64,000 nucleotides of DNA, taken from assembly GCF_030124175.1 (NCBI RefSeq), contig NZ_JASKMT010000007.1, forward strand, positions 62,001 through 126,000, read 5' to 3'. The DNA is from Streptomyces sp. 549 (GTDB taxonomy: Bacteria > Actinomycetota > Actinomycetes > Streptomycetales > Streptomycetaceae). Within the stretch, counting starts at the first letter, position 1. Each line of letters starts with the position of its first letter. Positions 24,367 through 34,308 of the stretch are shown in pieces. The notes beneath the pieces were generated by a model, which was not told the DNA's origin, ran no database searches, and saw only the letters and a list, made by a program, of their open reading frames with translations. The position numbers and the translations under genes were made by a program.

Positions 24367-25146
24367 ATGGGGCGTCACGTACCGGCGGTGACCAGAGCGC
24401 TGGACATTCTTGAACTCTTCCTGGAGGGCGACGGCACCCGGTCAGCCCCGGAGATCACCCGCTGCCTCCAGCTGCCCCGCACCACCGTGCACGAGCTGGT
24501 CACCACGCTCACCGCCCGCTCCTACCTGGCTCCGGAGCCCGGCAGCCCCGGCCGCTACCGGCTGGGGGTGCGCACCTACCAGCTCGGCAGCCGCTACGCC
24601 GAGCAGCTGGACCTGGCCCGCGAGGGGCACCAGGTCGCCCGGTCCGTCGCGGACACCTGCGGTGAGACGGTGCACGTCGCCGTCCTGGAGCACGCCGACG
24701 TGCTGTACGTCGCCAAGGTCGACAGCACGCACGCCGTGCGCATGGTCTCCGCCGCAGGGCGGCGGCTGCCCGCCCACTGCACGGCGGTGGGCAAGATGCT
24801 GCTCGCCTCGCTGCCGCCGCAGGAGCTGGACGCGCGGCTGCCCGGTCCGGACGGACCGCCGCTGACCGCGTTGACCGCGCACTCCCTCACCTCGCCGGAG
24901 GAGCTGCGCGAGGCACTGGCGGAGGCGGCGCGGCGCGGCATCGCGGTGGAGGAGCGCGAGTCGAACCCGGACGTGAGCTGCGTCGCGGCCCCGGTCCGGG
25001 ACGCCACCGGGGAGGTGGTCGCCGCGCTGTCGGTGTCGGTGCCGACCGTGCGCTGGACCGCGCAGCGCCGGAAGGAGCTGGAGGACCTCGTGGTGCGCGG
25101 AGCGGGCGAGCTGTCCGAGCGCCTGGGCCACCGGAGCGAGACGTGA
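24367..25146 (+). CDS. IclR-family transcriptional regulator
   Basis: A 259-residue regulator with an N-terminal winged helix (VTRALDILELFLEG; ITRCLQLPRTTVHELVTTL) and the IclR effector domain (HVAVLEHADVLYVAKVDS; PAHCTAVGKMLLASL). ATG at 24367 follows GGGAGG. Its stop overlaps the start of the SMP-30 lactonase (GTGA), so the two form an operon. A related 24-base element occurs before this gene, before the U32-like/ChvE-MmsAB operon and before the dehydratase operon; the simplest reading is that this protein controls the whole sugar-acid set with a pathway intermediate as effector (inference). Confidence 0.9.
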   Translation: MGRHVPAVTRALDILELFLEGDGTRSAPEITRCLQLPRTTVHELVTTLTARSYLAPEPGSPGRYRLGVRTYQLGSRYAEQLDLAREGHQVARSVADTCGETVHVAVLEHADVLYVAKVDSTHAVRMVSAAGRRLPAHCTAVGKMLLASLPPQELDARLPGPDGPPLTALTAHSLTSPEELREALAEAARRGIAVEERESNPDVSCVAAPVRDATGEVVAALSVSVPTVRWTAQRRKELEDLVVRGAGELSERLGHRSET

Positions 25147-26018
25147 GCGCCCGGCGGACACCCGAGGTGGCGGTGCGGGCCGAGGCCGTGCTCGGTGAGG
25201 GCCCGACCTGGGACCCGGCGACCGGCCGACTGCTGTGGGTCGACATCCTCTCCTCCCGCGTGCACGGCCTGCACCCCGCCTCTGGCCGCCGCACCGTGCT
25301 GGCCACCGAGCAGCCCGTCGGCGCGGCGAAGCCCACCACCGGTGGCGGACTGGTGGTCAACCTGCGCGACGGCGTGGGTGTCTACCCGCGCGAGGGCGGC
25401 TTCCGCTGGCTGCACCACGACCCGCAGCCGGGTCGCCGCGGCAACGACGCGGCGGTGGCGCCGGACGGCGCGCTGTGGGCAGGCACGATGCGCGACGACG
25501 AGCGGCCCGGCGGCGGCACGCTCGCCCGCCTGGCCCCGGACGGCACCCGCACCACGGTGCTGCCCTCGGTCACGGTCAGCAACGGCACCGGCTGGAGCCC
25601 GGACGGGCGGCTCATGTACTACGTCGACAGCCCCACCCGGCGGATCGACGTCTTCGACGTGCACCCGGACGGCGGGCCCGCGGGTGCGGCGGTGTCCGGA
25701 CGCCGTCCGCTGGCGGTCATCGAGCCCGGGGCGGGCTGGCCGGACGGGCTGACCGTGGATGCCGACGGCTGCGTGTGGGTGGCGCTCTGGGACGGCGGCG
25801 CGGTCCGCCGCTACACCCCCGAAGGGCGGCTGGACCGTGTGGTGTCGGTGCCCGCCCCCCGGGTGACGGCCTGCGCCTTCGGCGGACCTGACCTGACCGA
25901 CATCTACCTCACCACGGCCCGGATCGGCACCGACCCCTCCCGCTGCCCGCTGGCCGGTTCCCTGCTGGTGGTGCCCGGCGCGGGCCAGGGCCTGCCGCAG
26001 CCGGCCTTCGCCGGCTGA
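25143..26018 (+). CDS. SMP-30/gluconolactonase-family sugar lactonase
   Basis: A 291-residue six-bladed propeller hydrolase. Metal-binding positions of the family are seen: Glu in VLGEGPTWDP, Asn in RRGNDAAVAPDGALWAGTM, Asn in SVTVSNGTGWSPDG, and Asp in GWPDGLTVDADGCVWVAL. It would open a sugar 1,4- or 1,5-lactone to the aldonic acid, the step between the dehydrogenase (33289) and dehydratase (34305) of the same pathway. GTG at 25143 overlaps the IclR stop by 4 bases. Confidence 0.88.
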   Translation: MSARRTPEVAVRAEAVLGEGPTWDPATGRLLWVDILSSRVHGLHPASGRRTVLATEQPVGAAKPTTGGGLVVNLRDGVGVYPREGGFRWLHHDPQPGRRGNDAAVAPDGALWAGTMRDDERPGGGTLARLAPDGTRTTVLPSVTVSNGTGWSPDGRLMYYVDSPTRRIDVFDVHPDGGPAGAAVSGRRPLAVIEPGAGWPDGLTVDADGCVWVALWDGGAVRRYTPEGRLDRVVSVPAPRVTACAFGGPDLTDIYLTTARIGTDPSRCPLAGSLLVVPGAGQGLPQPAFAG

Positions 26019-26094
26019 TCCCGCCGCGTCGCATCGCGTCAACCCGCCCCGCCCGCCCTCGTCGCACGGCCCGCCCCGCCCGCCCCGCCCGCCG

Positions 26095-26541
26095 TCAGGG
26101 CGCGGGCGGGGTGCCCAGCATGCGCTGCAGCAGGTCGCGCAGCACGGTGCGCTCGGCCTCGGTGAGGCCTGCCAGCGGCTCCCGGGCGAAGTCGCCCAGT
26201 GACTCGCGCAGCCGGGCGCCCGTCTCCAGGCCGGGGTCCGTCGCCGCCGCCAGCTTCACCCGGCGGTCCGCCGTGTCCGGCCGCCGTTCCACCAGGCCGC
26301 GGCTCTCCAGCCGGTCCACGATGCCGGTCACGTTGGACGGCTCGCACTTGAGCTGCTCCGCTATCCGGCGCATGGGCGTCGGGCCGGCCAGCAGCAGTGC
26401 CAGCACCCGTGCCTGGGCGCCGGTGAGCTGGTAGCCGGCGGCGGCCTCGGCGTACTCCTCGTGGTAGCGGGCGACCACCGTGCCGATGAGCTCGACCACC
26501 TCGCGGGTCAGCGGATCGGCGGGGTTCCTGGGCGACGTCAT
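26095..26541 (-). CDS. MarR-family transcriptional regulator
   Basis: A 148-residue winged-helix protein with LTGAQARVLALLLAGPTPMR, MRRIAEQLKCEPSNVTGIVD and the wing RRPDTADRRVKLAA. One cysteine (Cys in LKCEPS) sits in the DNA-recognition helix region, so redox sensing is conceivable but not shown. ATG at 26541. It is divergent from an NADP-dependent reductase with 87 bases between them; those hold inverted repeats, so the reductase is the probable target. Confidence 0.88.
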   Translation of the reverse strand: MTSPRNPADPLTREVVELIGTVVARYHEEYAEAAAGYQLTGAQARVLALLLAGPTPMRRIAEQLKCEPSNVTGIVDRLESRGLVERRPDTADRRVKLAAATDPGLETGARLRESLGDFAREPLAGLTEAERTVLRDLLQRMLGTPPAP

Positions 26542-26562
26542 GCACACCAGGATACCCACTTG

Positions 26563-26609
26563 GTTGACAACATGAAATATTCAGGTGCAGTGTTGTTTCA
26601 GAACCTGAA
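26563..26609. promoter_or_regulatory. Reductase promoter with MarR operator candidates
   Basis: A perfect -35 hexamer TTGACA (26564-26569) lies inside the inverted repeat GTTGACAAC. Downstream, 7-base arms TTCAGGT (26580-26586) and ACCTGAA (26603-26609) form a perfect inverted repeat around the expected -10 (CAGTGT). A repressor bound here would block transcription of the reductase. Confidence 0.55.
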
Positions 26610-26628
26610 GCAACTGGAGGTGTTCCGC

Positions 26629-27645
26629 ATGAGCCTGCCCACCACGGGACGTGAATGGCAGCTGACCGCCCGCCCCGACGGCTGGCCCACCACGGAGGAC
26701 TTCGCCCTGAGGGAAGCACCGGTGCGTCCGCCCGGTGAGGGCCAGATCCTGGTCCGCAACCTGTACATGTCCGTCGACCCGTACATGCGGGGCCGGATGA
26801 ACGACGTCAAGTCCTACGTGCCCCCGTTCAGGCTCGACAAGGCCATGGACGGCGGCGCCGTCGGTGTGGTGGTCGCCTCGGAGGCCGAAGGGTTCGCGCC
26901 CGGTGACCACGTGCTGCACCAGCTGGGCTGGCGGGAGTACGCCACGCTCGAAGCGCGGCACGCCACACCGGTCTCCCCCGACCTCGCGCCGCTCAGCGCC
27001 TACCTCGGCGTGCTCGGCATGCCGGGCCTCACCGCCTACGCCGGGCTGCTGGAGGTGGCCTCCTTCAAGGAGGGCGACGCGGTGTTCGTCTCCGGCGCGG
27101 CCGGGGCCGTCGGCAGCCAGGTCGGCCAGATCGCCCGGCTCAAGGGCGCCTCCCGGGTGATCGGCAGCGCCGGCTCGAAGGAGAAGGTCCAGCTGCTGAC
27201 CGAGGAGTTCGGCTTCGACGCCGCCTTCAACTACAAGGACGGCCCGGTGGCCGAGCAGCTGGGCCAGGCCGCCCCTGACGGCATCGACGTCTACTTCGAC
27301 AACGTCGGCGGCGAGCACCTGGAGGCCGCGATCGACAGCCTGCGCGTGCACGGCCGGATCGCCGCCTGCGGCATGATCGCCCAGTACAACGACAGCGAGC
27401 CGCCCGCCGCCCCGCGCAACATGGCGCAGATCATCGGGAAGCGGCTGCGGCTCCAGGGGCTGCTCGTCGCCGACCACGCCCCGATCCAGCAGCAGTTCGT
27501 CCAGGAGACCGCCGCCTGGATCAACTCCGGTGAGCTGCGGTACCGCGAGACGGTCGTCGACGGCCTGGAGAACGCGGCCGACGCGTTCCTGGGCATGCTG
27601 CGCGGCGCCAACACCGGAAAGATGGTCGTCGGCCTCGGCGACTGA
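26629..27645 (+). CDS. NADP-dependent oxidoreductase, medium-chain (CurA/LTB4DH-like)
   Basis: A 338-residue zinc-free medium-chain dehydrogenase/reductase. The N-terminus has LYMSVDPYMRGRMNDVKSY, a hallmark of the leukotriene B4 dehydrogenase/CurA group; the nucleotide site is VFVSGAAGAVGSQVGQIARL, with IGSAGSKEK for NADPH. It reduces activated double bonds (enones) and so detoxifies reactive aldehydes or quinones. ATG at 26629 follows GGAGG. Divergent from the MarR gene, which probably represses it. Confidence 0.9.
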   Translation: MSLPTTGREWQLTARPDGWPTTEDFALREAPVRPPGEGQILVRNLYMSVDPYMRGRMNDVKSYVPPFRLDKAMDGGAVGVVVASEAEGFAPGDHVLHQLGWREYATLEARHATPVSPDLAPLSAYLGVLGMPGLTAYAGLLEVASFKEGDAVFVSGAAGAVGSQVGQIARLKGASRVIGSAGSKEKVQLLTEEFGFDAAFNYKDGPVAEQLGQAAPDGIDVYFDNVGGEHLEAAIDSLRVHGRIAACGMIAQYNDSEPPAAPRNMAQIIGKRLRLQGLLVADHAPIQQQFVQETAAWINSGELRYRETVVDGLENAADAFLGMLRGANTGKMVVGLGD

Positions 27646-27757
27646 CCGCCCGCCGGGCAGGGGTGTGCCCCGAGCGGCCCGGCATCTAGACTCACCCCCG
27701 ACCGGAGGGTCGTGGGCGCGAGCCCCCGGTCACTTCACTCCCCAGGAGGAACTCTTC

Positions 27758-28186
27758 ATGTCCATCCAGCCCGTAGAGGTCGCCTACACCGCCGTCGCCA
27801 CCGCGCAGGGCGGCCGGGACGGCCGCGTCGCCACTGACGACGGCCGGCTCGACGTGGTCGTCAACCCGCCGAAGGAGATGGGCGGCAGTGGCGAGGGCAC
27901 CAACCCCGAGCAGCTGTTCGCGGCGGGCTACAGCGCCTGCTTCCAGAGCGCGCTCAGCCTCGTCGCCCGCCGCATGAAGGCGGACGTCACCGGTTCCACC
28001 ATCACCGCGGAGGTCGGCCTCGGCAAGACGCCGGCCGGCGGCTTCGGCCTGACCGTCAACCTGACGGCCAGCATCCCGAACCTGGACGCCGAGACCACCC
28101 GCCAGCTGCTGGAGAAGGCGCACGAGGTGTGCCCCTACTCCGCCGCCACCCGCGGCAACATCGACGTCACGCTCACGGTCGCCTGA
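27758..28186 (+). CDS. ohr: Organic hydroperoxide resistance protein (Ohr/OsmC)
   Basis: A 142-residue Ohr peroxidase. Both redox cysteines are in place: Cys61 in AGYSACFQSAL and Cys125 in HEVCPYSAATRGN, with the family's NPEQLFAAGYSACF. It reduces organic hydroperoxides with lipoylated proteins as electron donor in the cytosol. ATG at 27758 follows AGGAGGAA. A -10-like TAGACT at 27687 and a GACCGG/CCGGTC repeat (27700-27731) lie in the leader. No ohrR gene is adjacent; the nearby MarR faces the other way, with the reductase gene between. Confidence 0.95.
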   Translation: MSIQPVEVAYTAVATAQGGRDGRVATDDGRLDVVVNPPKEMGGSGEGTNPEQLFAAGYSACFQSALSLVARRMKADVTGSTITAEVGLGKTPAGGFGLTVNLTASIPNLDAETTRQLLEKAHEVCPYSAATRGNIDVTLTVA

Positions 28187-28200
28187 CCGGCAGCGCTTCG

Positions 28201-28242
28201 GCGACAGGCCGTCCCCGCCCGTCGGCGGGGGCGGCCTGTCGC
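28201..28242. terminator. Bidirectional terminator between ohr and mmsB
   Basis: A 19-bp stem (one G-T pair) with a 4-base loop fills most of the gap between two converging genes. Confidence 0.85.
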
Positions 28243-28285
28243 CTTGCCGGCGCGCGAGCGCCCGGTCCGCCCGGCGCCGAGGCCG

Positions 28286-29524
28286 TCAGGTGCCGACCTT
28301 GCGCTTGTTCCAGACGTCGAACCCGACCGCGGCCAGCAGCACCAGCCCTTTGATGACCTGCTGGAAGTCGGTGCCCACGCCCACCAGGGACATGCCGTTG
28401 TTGAGCACGCCCAGCACCAGCCCGCCGATCACCGCGCCCAGCACGGTGCCCACGCCGCCGGTCATGGAGGCGCCGCCGATGAACGCCGCCGCGATCGCCT
28501 CCAGTTCGAACATCAGGCCCGCCTGCGGGGTGCCGGCGTTGAGCCGGGCGGCGTAGACGCAGCCGGCCAGCGCGGCGAGCACGCCCATGTTGACGAACAC
28601 CAGGAACGTGACGCGCCGGTCCTTCACCCCGGAGAGCTTCGCCGCCGCCTTGTTGCCGCCCAGGGCGTACACGTGCCGGCCCACGACCGCGTTGCGCATC
28701 ACGAACCCCAGGCCGATCAGCAGGCCGCACATGACCAGCAGCACCACCGGTACCCCGCGGTAGCTGGCCAGCGTCATGGTGAACGCCGCCACCGCCGCGA
28801 CCACCGCCCCCAGCTTGATCAGCCACAACCTGAACGGCAGCACGTCCAGTTCGTAGGCGACCTGCCTGCGCCGGTCGCGCCACTCCTGGAACAGCACGAA
28901 CGCCAGCACACCGGCGCCCAGCAGCAGCGTCAGGTTGTGGTAGTTCGTGTGCGGCCCGACCTCCGGCAGGAAGCCCTGCGCCATGTTCTGGAACCCGCGC
29001 GGGAACGGCGACAGCGACTGCCCCTCCAGCACGATCTGGGTGGCGCCGCGGAACAGCAGCATGCCGGCCAGCGTCACGATGAACGACGGAATGCCCACAT
29101 ACGCGATCCAGAAGCCCTGCCAGGCCCCCGCGGCGGCTCCGATCAGCAGGCAGGCGCCGAGCGCCACCGGCCAGGGGAACTGGTGGTTGACCATCATCAC
29201 GGCCGCCATCGCGCCGACGAACGCGCACAGCGAGCCCACCGACAGGTCGATGTGCCCGGCGATGATGACGATCATCATGCCCATCGCGAGGATGAGGATG
29301 TAGCCGTTCTGCTGGATCAGGTTGGAGACGTTGCGCGGCGTGAGCAGCGTGCCGTCGGTCCACACCTGGAACAGCAGCACGATCAGCGCGAGGGCGATGA
29401 GCATGCCGTACTGCCGCATGTTCGTCCGGACCGCGGTCAGCAGCGGACCGATCAGCCCGCCGCCGGAGGGAGGCGCGGCGGGCGCCTTCGGCCCGTCGGG
29501 CCTGGTGGTGGTGACCGGACTCAT
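28286..29524 (-). CDS. mmsB: Sugar ABC transporter permease (MmsB-like)
   Basis: A 412-residue permease with 10 or more membrane segments. The family's GMMIVIIAGHIDLSVGSLCAFVG-type stretch is present (GHIDLSVGSL near residue 90), and the last part has GGASMTGGVGTVLGAVIGG. Length and sequence match the permease of the ChvE-GguA-GguB/MmsAB multiple-monosaccharide importer. ATG at 29524 is 4 bases after the ATPase stop. Last gene of the operon; a strong terminator follows. Confidence 0.92.
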   Translation of the reverse strand: MSPVTTTRPDGPKAPAAPPSGGGLIGPLLTAVRTNMRQYGMLIALALIVLLFQVWTDGTLLTPRNVSNLIQQNGYILILAMGMMIVIIAGHIDLSVGSLCAFVGAMAAVMMVNHQFPWPVALGACLLIGAAAGAWQGFWIAYVGIPSFIVTLAGMLLFRGATQIVLEGQSLSPFPRGFQNMAQGFLPEVGPHTNYHNLTLLLGAGVLAFVLFQEWRDRRRQVAYELDVLPFRLWLIKLGAVVAAVAAFTMTLASYRGVPVVLLVMCGLLIGLGFVMRNAVVGRHVYALGGNKAAAKLSGVKDRRVTFLVFVNMGVLAALAGCVYAARLNAGTPQAGLMFELEAIAAAFIGGASMTGGVGTVLGAVIGGLVLGVLNNGMSLVGVGTDFQQVIKGLVLLAAVGFDVWNKRKVGT

Positions 29525-29528
29525 CAGG

Positions 29529-31115
29529 TCAGCTCCTGTCCTGGGTCATGTGGCGCATGAGCACCTCCTGGGTGGCCTCGGCCCGCGGTACCTCGGCGGT
29601 GAGCCGTCCGGCGGCCATGGTGTAGATCCGGTCGCACATGCCGAGCAGCTCGGGGAGTTCGGAGGAGATGAACACCACCGCCTTGCCGCGGGCGGCCAGC
29701 TTGTCGATGACGGTGTAGATCTCGGACTTGGCGCCCACGTCGATGCCGCGGGTCGGCTCGTCGAGGATCAGCACCTCGGGGTCGGCGTGGATCCACCGGC
29801 TCAGCACGACCTTCTGCTGGTTGCCGCCGCTGAGCCGGCCGACCTGCTCGAAGACGGACGGCGCCTTGATGTTCATCGACGTGCGGTAGCCCTCGGCGAC
29901 CCGCCGCTCGGCGTGCTCGTCGACCACGCCGCGCCGGGCGAAGCTGCCGAGCGAGGCCAGCGAGATGTTGCGCCGGATGTCGTCGATCAGGTTGAGGCCG
30001 TACTTCTTGCGGTCCTCGGTGACGTAGGCGAGCCCGTGCCCGACGGCCTCCGGAACGCTGCGGGTGCGGACCTCGCGGCCGTCGATCCACACCGTCCCGG
30101 AGGCGTAACTGCCGTAGGAGCGGCCGAAGACGCTCATCGCCAGCTCGGTCCGCCCGGCGCCCATCAGCCCGGCCAGCCCCACGATCTCCCCGCACCGCAC
30201 CTGGAGGGACACGTCGTCGACGACCTTGCGCTGGTGGTCCACCGGGTGGTGCACCGTCCAGCCGCGCACCTCCAGCGCCGTGCGGCCCGCGTCCTCGCCG
30301 CGGTAGGGGGTGCGCGGCGGGAAGCGGTGGTCGAGGTCGCGCCCCACCATGCCGCGGATGATGCGCTCCTCCGACACGGAGGCGATGCTGGTCACGTTGC
30401 TCACGTTTCCCGCTTCCGTCCCGGGGCCGTCCCGCACGGCGAGTGTCTCGACCGTGCGGCCGTCGCGGAGGATGGTGACGGAGTCGGCGACCCGGCGGAT
30501 CTCGCCGAGCTTGTGCGAGATGAGGATGCAGGCGATGCCCTGGCCGCGCAGCTCCAGGATGAGGTCGAGCAGCTTGTCGCTGTCCTCGTCGTTGAGCGCC
30601 GCCGTCGGCTCGTCGAGGATCAGCAGCCGCACCTCCTTGGCCAGCGCCTTGGCGATCTCGACGAGCTGCTGCCGGCCCACCCCGAGATCGGCGATCCGCG
30701 TCTGCGGCCGGTCCGGCAGACCGACCCGCTTCAGCAGCCGGGCGGCGTGCCGGTGCGTCTCGCTCCAGCTGACCACGCCGCGGTGGGCGTGCTCGTTGCC
30801 GAGGAAGATGTTCTCCGCGATGGACAGGTGCGGGACGAGGGCGAGTTCCTGGTGGATGATGACGATGCCGCGCCGCTCGCTGGCCCGGATGTCGCGGAAC
30901 GCCACGGGTTCGCCCTCGAAGAGGATCTCGCCCTGGTAGGAGCCGTGCGGGTGCACGCCGCTGAGCACCTTCATCAGCGTCGACTTGCCGGCGCCGTTCT
31001 CGCCGCAGATCGCGTGCACCTCGCCCGCCCCCACGGTGAGGTCGACCCCGGACAGCGCGGTGACCCCCGGGAAGGTCTTGGTGATGTCCCGCATCTGGAG
31101 GACGGGGCCGCTCAC
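29529..31115 (-). CDS. mmsA: Sugar ABC transporter ATP-binding protein (MmsA-like, double ATPase)
   Basis: A 528-residue protein with two ABC domains. The first has Walker [10 protein letters not shown] and Walker [12 protein letters not shown]; the second has a degenerate Walker A ([10 protein letters not shown]), the signature [14 protein letters not shown] and [14 protein letters not shown]. It powers uptake through MmsB. A 15-residue insertion rich in Gly/Thr/Glu lies between the domains (about 215-240). GTG at 31115 overlaps the binding-protein stop (GTGA). Confidence 0.93.
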   Translation of the reverse strand: MSGPVLQMRDITKTFPGVTALSGVDLTVGAGEVHAICGENGAGKSTLMKVLSGVHPHGSYQGEILFEGEPVAFRDIRASERRGIVIIHQELALVPHLSIAENIFLGNEHAHRGVVSWSETHRHAARLLKRVGLPDRPQTRIADLGVGRQQLVEIAKALAKEVRLLILDEPTAALNDEDSDKLLDLILELRGQGIACILISHKLGEIRRVADSVTILRDGRTVETLAVRDGPGTEAGNVSNVTSIASVSEERIIRGMVGRDLDHRFPPRTPYRGEDAGRTALEVRGWTVHHPVDHQRKVVDDVSLQVRCGEIVGLAGLMGAGRTELAMSVFGRSYGSYASGTVWIDGREVRTRSVPEAVGHGLAYVTEDRKKYGLNLIDDIRRNISLASLGSFARRGVVDEHAERRVAEGYRTSMNIKAPSVFEQVGRLSGGNQQKVVLSRWIHADPEVLILDEPTRGIDVGAKSEIYTVIDKLAARGKAVVFISSELPELLGMCDRIYTMAAGRLTAEVPRAEATQEVLMRHMTQDRS

Positions 31116-32206
31116 TTCAGCTGCCCCGCCTCGTAGTAGCCCTCCTCCACGAGCAGGTCGGTGTTGTCGCGGTCGATGCTCACCGGGTCGAGCAGGTACG
31201 CCGGCACGGTCTTGACGCCGTTGTCGTACGTCTTCTCGTCGTTGGTCTCGGGCTTGCCCCCGGTCAGCACCGCGTCCGTCATCTGCACCGCCTGCTTGGC
31301 GAGCTTGCGGGTGTCCTTGTAGACGGTCTGGGTCTGCTGCCCGGCGATGATCGACTTCACCGAGGCCAGTTCGGCGTCCTGCCCGGTCACGACGGGGTAG
31401 TCCTTGCCGGAGCTGCCGTAGCCGACGGACTTCAGCGCCGAGATGACGCCGATGGAGATGCCGTCGTACGGCGACAGCACCGCGTGCACGTCCTCGTCGG
31501 CGTAGTGCCGGCTGAGCAGGTCGTCCATGCGCTTCTGCGCGGTGCCGCCGTCCCAGCGCAGGGTGGTGACCTGGTTCATCTTGGTCTGGCCGCTGCGCAC
31601 CACGAGCTGCTTGCCGTCCAGGTACGGCTTGAGCACCTGCTGGGCGCCCTGCCAGAAGTAGGTGGTGTTGTTGTCGTCGGGCGAGCCGGCGAACATCTCG
31701 ATGTTGAACTTCTCTTCGGGGTTCTCCTCCAGCTTCAGGGCGTCCACGATGTACTGCGCCTGGAGCTTGCCGACCCGCTCGTTGTCGAAGCTGGCGTAGT
31801 AGTCGACGTTCTCGGTGCCGCGGATCAGCCGGTCGTAGGAGATGACGGGGATGCCGGCCTCCTTGGCGCTGCGCAGCACGTCGGTCAGCGAGGACCCGTC
31901 GATCGCGGCGACCACGAGGGCGCGGTGGCCCTTGGAGATCATGTTCTCCAGCTGCGAGACCTGGTTCTCGACCCGGTCGTCGCCGTACTGGAGGTCGGTC
32001 TTGTAGCCCTTCTCCTCGAACAGTTCGGCCATGTTGCGGCCGTCGGCGATCCAGCGCTCGGAGGACTTGGTCGGCATCGCGATGCCGACGGTCCCGCCCT
32101 CGGTGTCCTTGTCCGATCCGCCGCCGCGTCCCTCGCTCTGCCCGCAGGCGGTGAGGGCGAGGCTGAGGACGGCGGTGGCGGCGACTGCGGCTCGGGTGGT
32201 GCGCAT
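31112..32206 (-). CDS. chvE: Sugar ABC transporter substrate-binding lipoprotein (ChvE-like)
   Basis: A 364-residue periplasmic-binding-fold lipoprotein. The lipobox LTAC (Cys21) follows a short signal. The mature part starts with [17 protein letters not shown] and contains [16 protein letters not shown] and [11 protein letters not shown], typical of ChvE/multiple-monosaccharide receptors that take galactose, arabinose, glucose or xylose. ATG at 32206 follows AGGAGGAA. It lies between the U32-like gene (15 bases) and the ATPase (overlap) in one operon. Confidence 0.92.
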   Translation of the reverse strand: MRTTRAAVAATAVLSLALTACGQSEGRGGGSDKDTEGGTVGIAMPTKSSERWIADGRNMAELFEEKGYKTDLQYGDDRVENQVSQLENMISKGHRALVVAAIDGSSLTDVLRSAKEAGIPVISYDRLIRGTENVDYYASFDNERVGKLQAQYIVDALKLEENPEEKFNIEMFAGSPDDNNTTYFWQGAQQVLKPYLDGKQLVVRSGQTKMNQVTTLRWDGGTAQKRMDDLLSRHYADEDVHAVLSPYDGISIGVISALKSVGYGSSGKDYPVVTGQDAELASVKSIIAGQQTQTVYKDTRKLAKQAVQMTDAVLTGGKPETNDEKTYDNGVKTVPAYLLDPVSIDRDNTDLLVEEGYYEAGQLK

Positions 32207-32221
32207 GGTGGGTTCCTCCTT

Positions 32222-33211
32222 CTACAGGGCGGGAAAGCGGGTCAACTCGCCCGGCGACCGGGAGCCCAGCGGGGACATCCCGCCGTCACCCCCGAGGCGG
32301 GCCAGCAGGTCGAGGGCGAGCCGGCCGCGTCGCACCCGCTCCCGGGCGGAGCCCAGGGCGGCCTCACGCAGCTGGTGGCCGTACGGGTAGAGCGCCGGTG
32401 CGCGGCTCAGGCCGAACTTCAGGTAGATCGGCGCGGCGCAGCGGATCAGTTCGGCGACGTCGTACATCCGCACGTAGCCGCCGAGGTCGTCGGGCGCCTC
32501 CAGGTAGAAGTCCATCGGCGCGGCGGCGGTGCGCCGCATCTCGGCGAGGTGGTCCAGCGTCAGGTCCGAGGGCACGTTGACGGAGTCCGCGCCGAGCCGC
32601 TCGTGCAGCATGAACGAGTAGGGGTTGACCGGGCCGATGAGCGCGGACACCTTCAGGGTGGTGTCGGCTGGCAGCACGCCCTGGGCGCGCAGCCGGTGCA
32701 GCAGCCACAGCACACCCTCGTCGGCCACCAGCAGGCAGCGCACGCCCAGTTCGGCGGCCCGCAGGGCGTCCTCCACGCAGCCCGCGACGGCGTCGTGGCC
32801 CCTGGCGTGCAGTCCGGCGCCGCCGCTGTCGGTGCGGGTTCCGGCGCCGATGTCCCAGGAGCCGCGCGGCCCGGTGAACAGGCACAGTTCCACCCGGTGC
32901 GCGGCGCAGGCCTCCACCATCTCGGTGATCTCGGTGTCGGTCAGCATCCACACGCCGCTGCCCTGGCTGACGCGGTGCAGCGGGACGTCGAGGTCGGCGG
33001 CCTCCTTCAGTACGGCGGCCAGCACCTCGGGTCCCTCGACGGACGGGATCTCGGTGCGCCAGGTGCCGCCGTCGGGGAAGGACCGGGCGGACGGGGGAGG
33101 CCGGTGGTCGCCGGGCACGGGCAGGCCCAGGCGGGCGAAGGCGGACTCGGCGGGTCGCCGGGCGGGCGGGGAGGACTGGGCGGCGGGCGGGAAGGACTGA
33201 GCGGAGGTCAC
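32222..33211 (-). CDS. U32-like TIM-barrel protein, first gene of the sugar importer operon
   Basis: A 329-residue protein without membrane segments. Sequence such as [35 protein letters not shown] and [20 protein letters not shown] recalls the U32 peptidase family barrel, whose other members act in tRNA, rRNA or ubiquinone hydroxylation. No catalytic role is assigned. The first 50 residues are Pro/Ala-rich and probably unfolded. GTG at 33211. It starts the operon that continues into chvE-mmsA-mmsB and has the candidate IclR operator 10 bases before its start codon, so it belongs to the sugar pathway; what it does there is unknown. Confidence 0.6.
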   Translation of the reverse strand: MTSAQSFPPAAQSSPPARRPAESAFARLGLPVPGDHRPPPSARSFPDGGTWRTEIPSVEGPEVLAAVLKEAADLDVPLHRVSQGSGVWMLTDTEITEMVEACAAHRVELCLFTGPRGSWDIGAGTRTDSGGAGLHARGHDAVAGCVEDALRAAELGVRCLLVADEGVLWLLHRLRAQGVLPADTTLKVSALIGPVNPYSFMLHERLGADSVNVPSDLTLDHLAEMRRTAAAPMDFYLEAPDDLGGYVRMYDVAELIRCAAPIYLKFGLSRAPALYPYGHQLREAALGSARERVRRGRLALDLLARLGGDGGMSPLGSRSPGELTRFPAL

Positions 33212-33221
33212 GGTGCTCCCG

Positions 33222-33245
33222 GTTCGAAATATCGGACAACGTTCG
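33222..33245. promoter_or_regulatory. Candidate IclR-regulon operator, importer operon
   Basis: The element GTTCGAAATATCG followed by CGTTCG (repeat distance 19) lies 10 bases before the U32-like start codon and shares 19 of 24 bases with the element at 35485. Confidence 0.55.
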
Positions 33246-33288
33246 GGCTGGATGGCGAGCGGCGGGCGCGGTCGGCCCGCCGGGCGGT

Positions 33289-34308
33289 TCAGGGGCGCAG
33301 CAGGACCTTTCCCACCTCCGGTCGGCCGCTGCCGACCAGGGCGACGGCCTCGGCGAACTGCGTCAGCGCGAACTCGTGGGTGATCAGCGGTCCGGGGTCA
33401 AGCAGCCCTGCCCGGAACGCCCGCACCGCGTGGGTCCACGCGGCGGGCGGCGCACCGAACACCGAGCTGACGGTGAGCTGGCTGACGGACAGGTGGACCG
33501 GGTCGATGCCGTGCGCTCCCGCCTCGAACATGCCGGTCAGCACCACCCGCCCGCCGCGGCGGGCCAGCAGGCAGGCGTCCGCGGCGGTGCTGGGAGCCCC
33601 GGCCGTCTCCACCACCAGGTCCGCGGCGCCGTGCGCGGCCACCGCGTCCGCCGGGGAGAGCGCGGCCGTCGCCCCCATGGTGAGCGCCTGCTCGGCGCGC
33701 CCCACCCGGGGGTCGACCACCAGCAGTTCGGCGGGCGAGGCAGCGGCCAGCAGCTGCACGGCCAGCAGGCCGAGCGTGCCGGCCCCGACCACCGCCACCC
33801 GTGCGGCCGTCGCGGGGCCGCCGGCCAGCACCGCGGCGGCGGCGACGGCGGCGGGTTCCAGCAGGGCGGCGGCGGCCGGGTCGGCGTCGTCTCCGAGGGT
33901 GTGCAGCAGCCTGGCGGGCAGGGTGAGCACGTCGGCGAACGCGCCGGGCAGGGTGAAGCCGGTCTCCTCGTAGCCGCCGGTGCACAGTGTGGTCGCGCCC
34001 TCGCGGCAACGGTCGCAGACCAGGCAGTTGCGGAACCCCTCACCCACCACCCGGCGTCCCACCAGGGCGGCCGGGACGCCCTCGCCGACCGCTTCGACGG
34101 TGCCCGACCACTCGTGCCCCGGCACCACCGGGTAGCGCACGTACCCCTCGGCGCGGGTGCCCTCGTAGAGTTCGCGGTCGCTGGCGCAGAGCCCGGCGGC
34201 GGCGACCGCCACCCGGGCCTCGCCCGGCGCCGGTTCGGCGGCGGGGCCGGTGACGAGCCGGTGGCTGCCCGGCCGGTCGACCACGACCGCCCGGACCTGC
34301 CGGGTCAC
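33289..34308 (-). CDS. Zinc-dependent alcohol/polyol dehydrogenase family protein
   Basis: A 339-residue medium-chain dehydrogenase. Catalytic zinc ligands are visible (Cys in AAGLCASDREL, His-Glu in PGHEWSG), structural zinc cysteines in CLVCDRCREGATTLC, and the nucleotide site in VAVVGAGTLGLLAVQLL. It probably oxidises a sugar, sugar alcohol or sugar acid with NAD(P). GTG at 34308 overlaps the dehydratase stop (GTGA). Co-transcribed with the dehydratase, so it likely acts in the same catabolic route. Confidence 0.88.
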   Translation of the reverse strand: MTRQVRAVVVDRPGSHRLVTGPAAEPAPGEARVAVAAAGLCASDRELYEGTRAEGYVRYPVVPGHEWSGTVEAVGEGVPAALVGRRVVGEGFRNCLVCDRCREGATTLCTGGYEETGFTLPGAFADVLTLPARLLHTLGDDADPAAAALLEPAAVAAAAVLAGGPATAARVAVVGAGTLGLLAVQLLAAASPAELLVVDPRVGRAEQALTMGATAALSPADAVAAHGAADLVVETAGAPSTAADACLLARRGGRVVLTGMFEAGAHGIDPVHLSVSQLTVSSVFGAPPAAWTHAVRAFRAGLLDPGPLITHEFALTQFAEAVALVGSGRPEVGKVLLRP

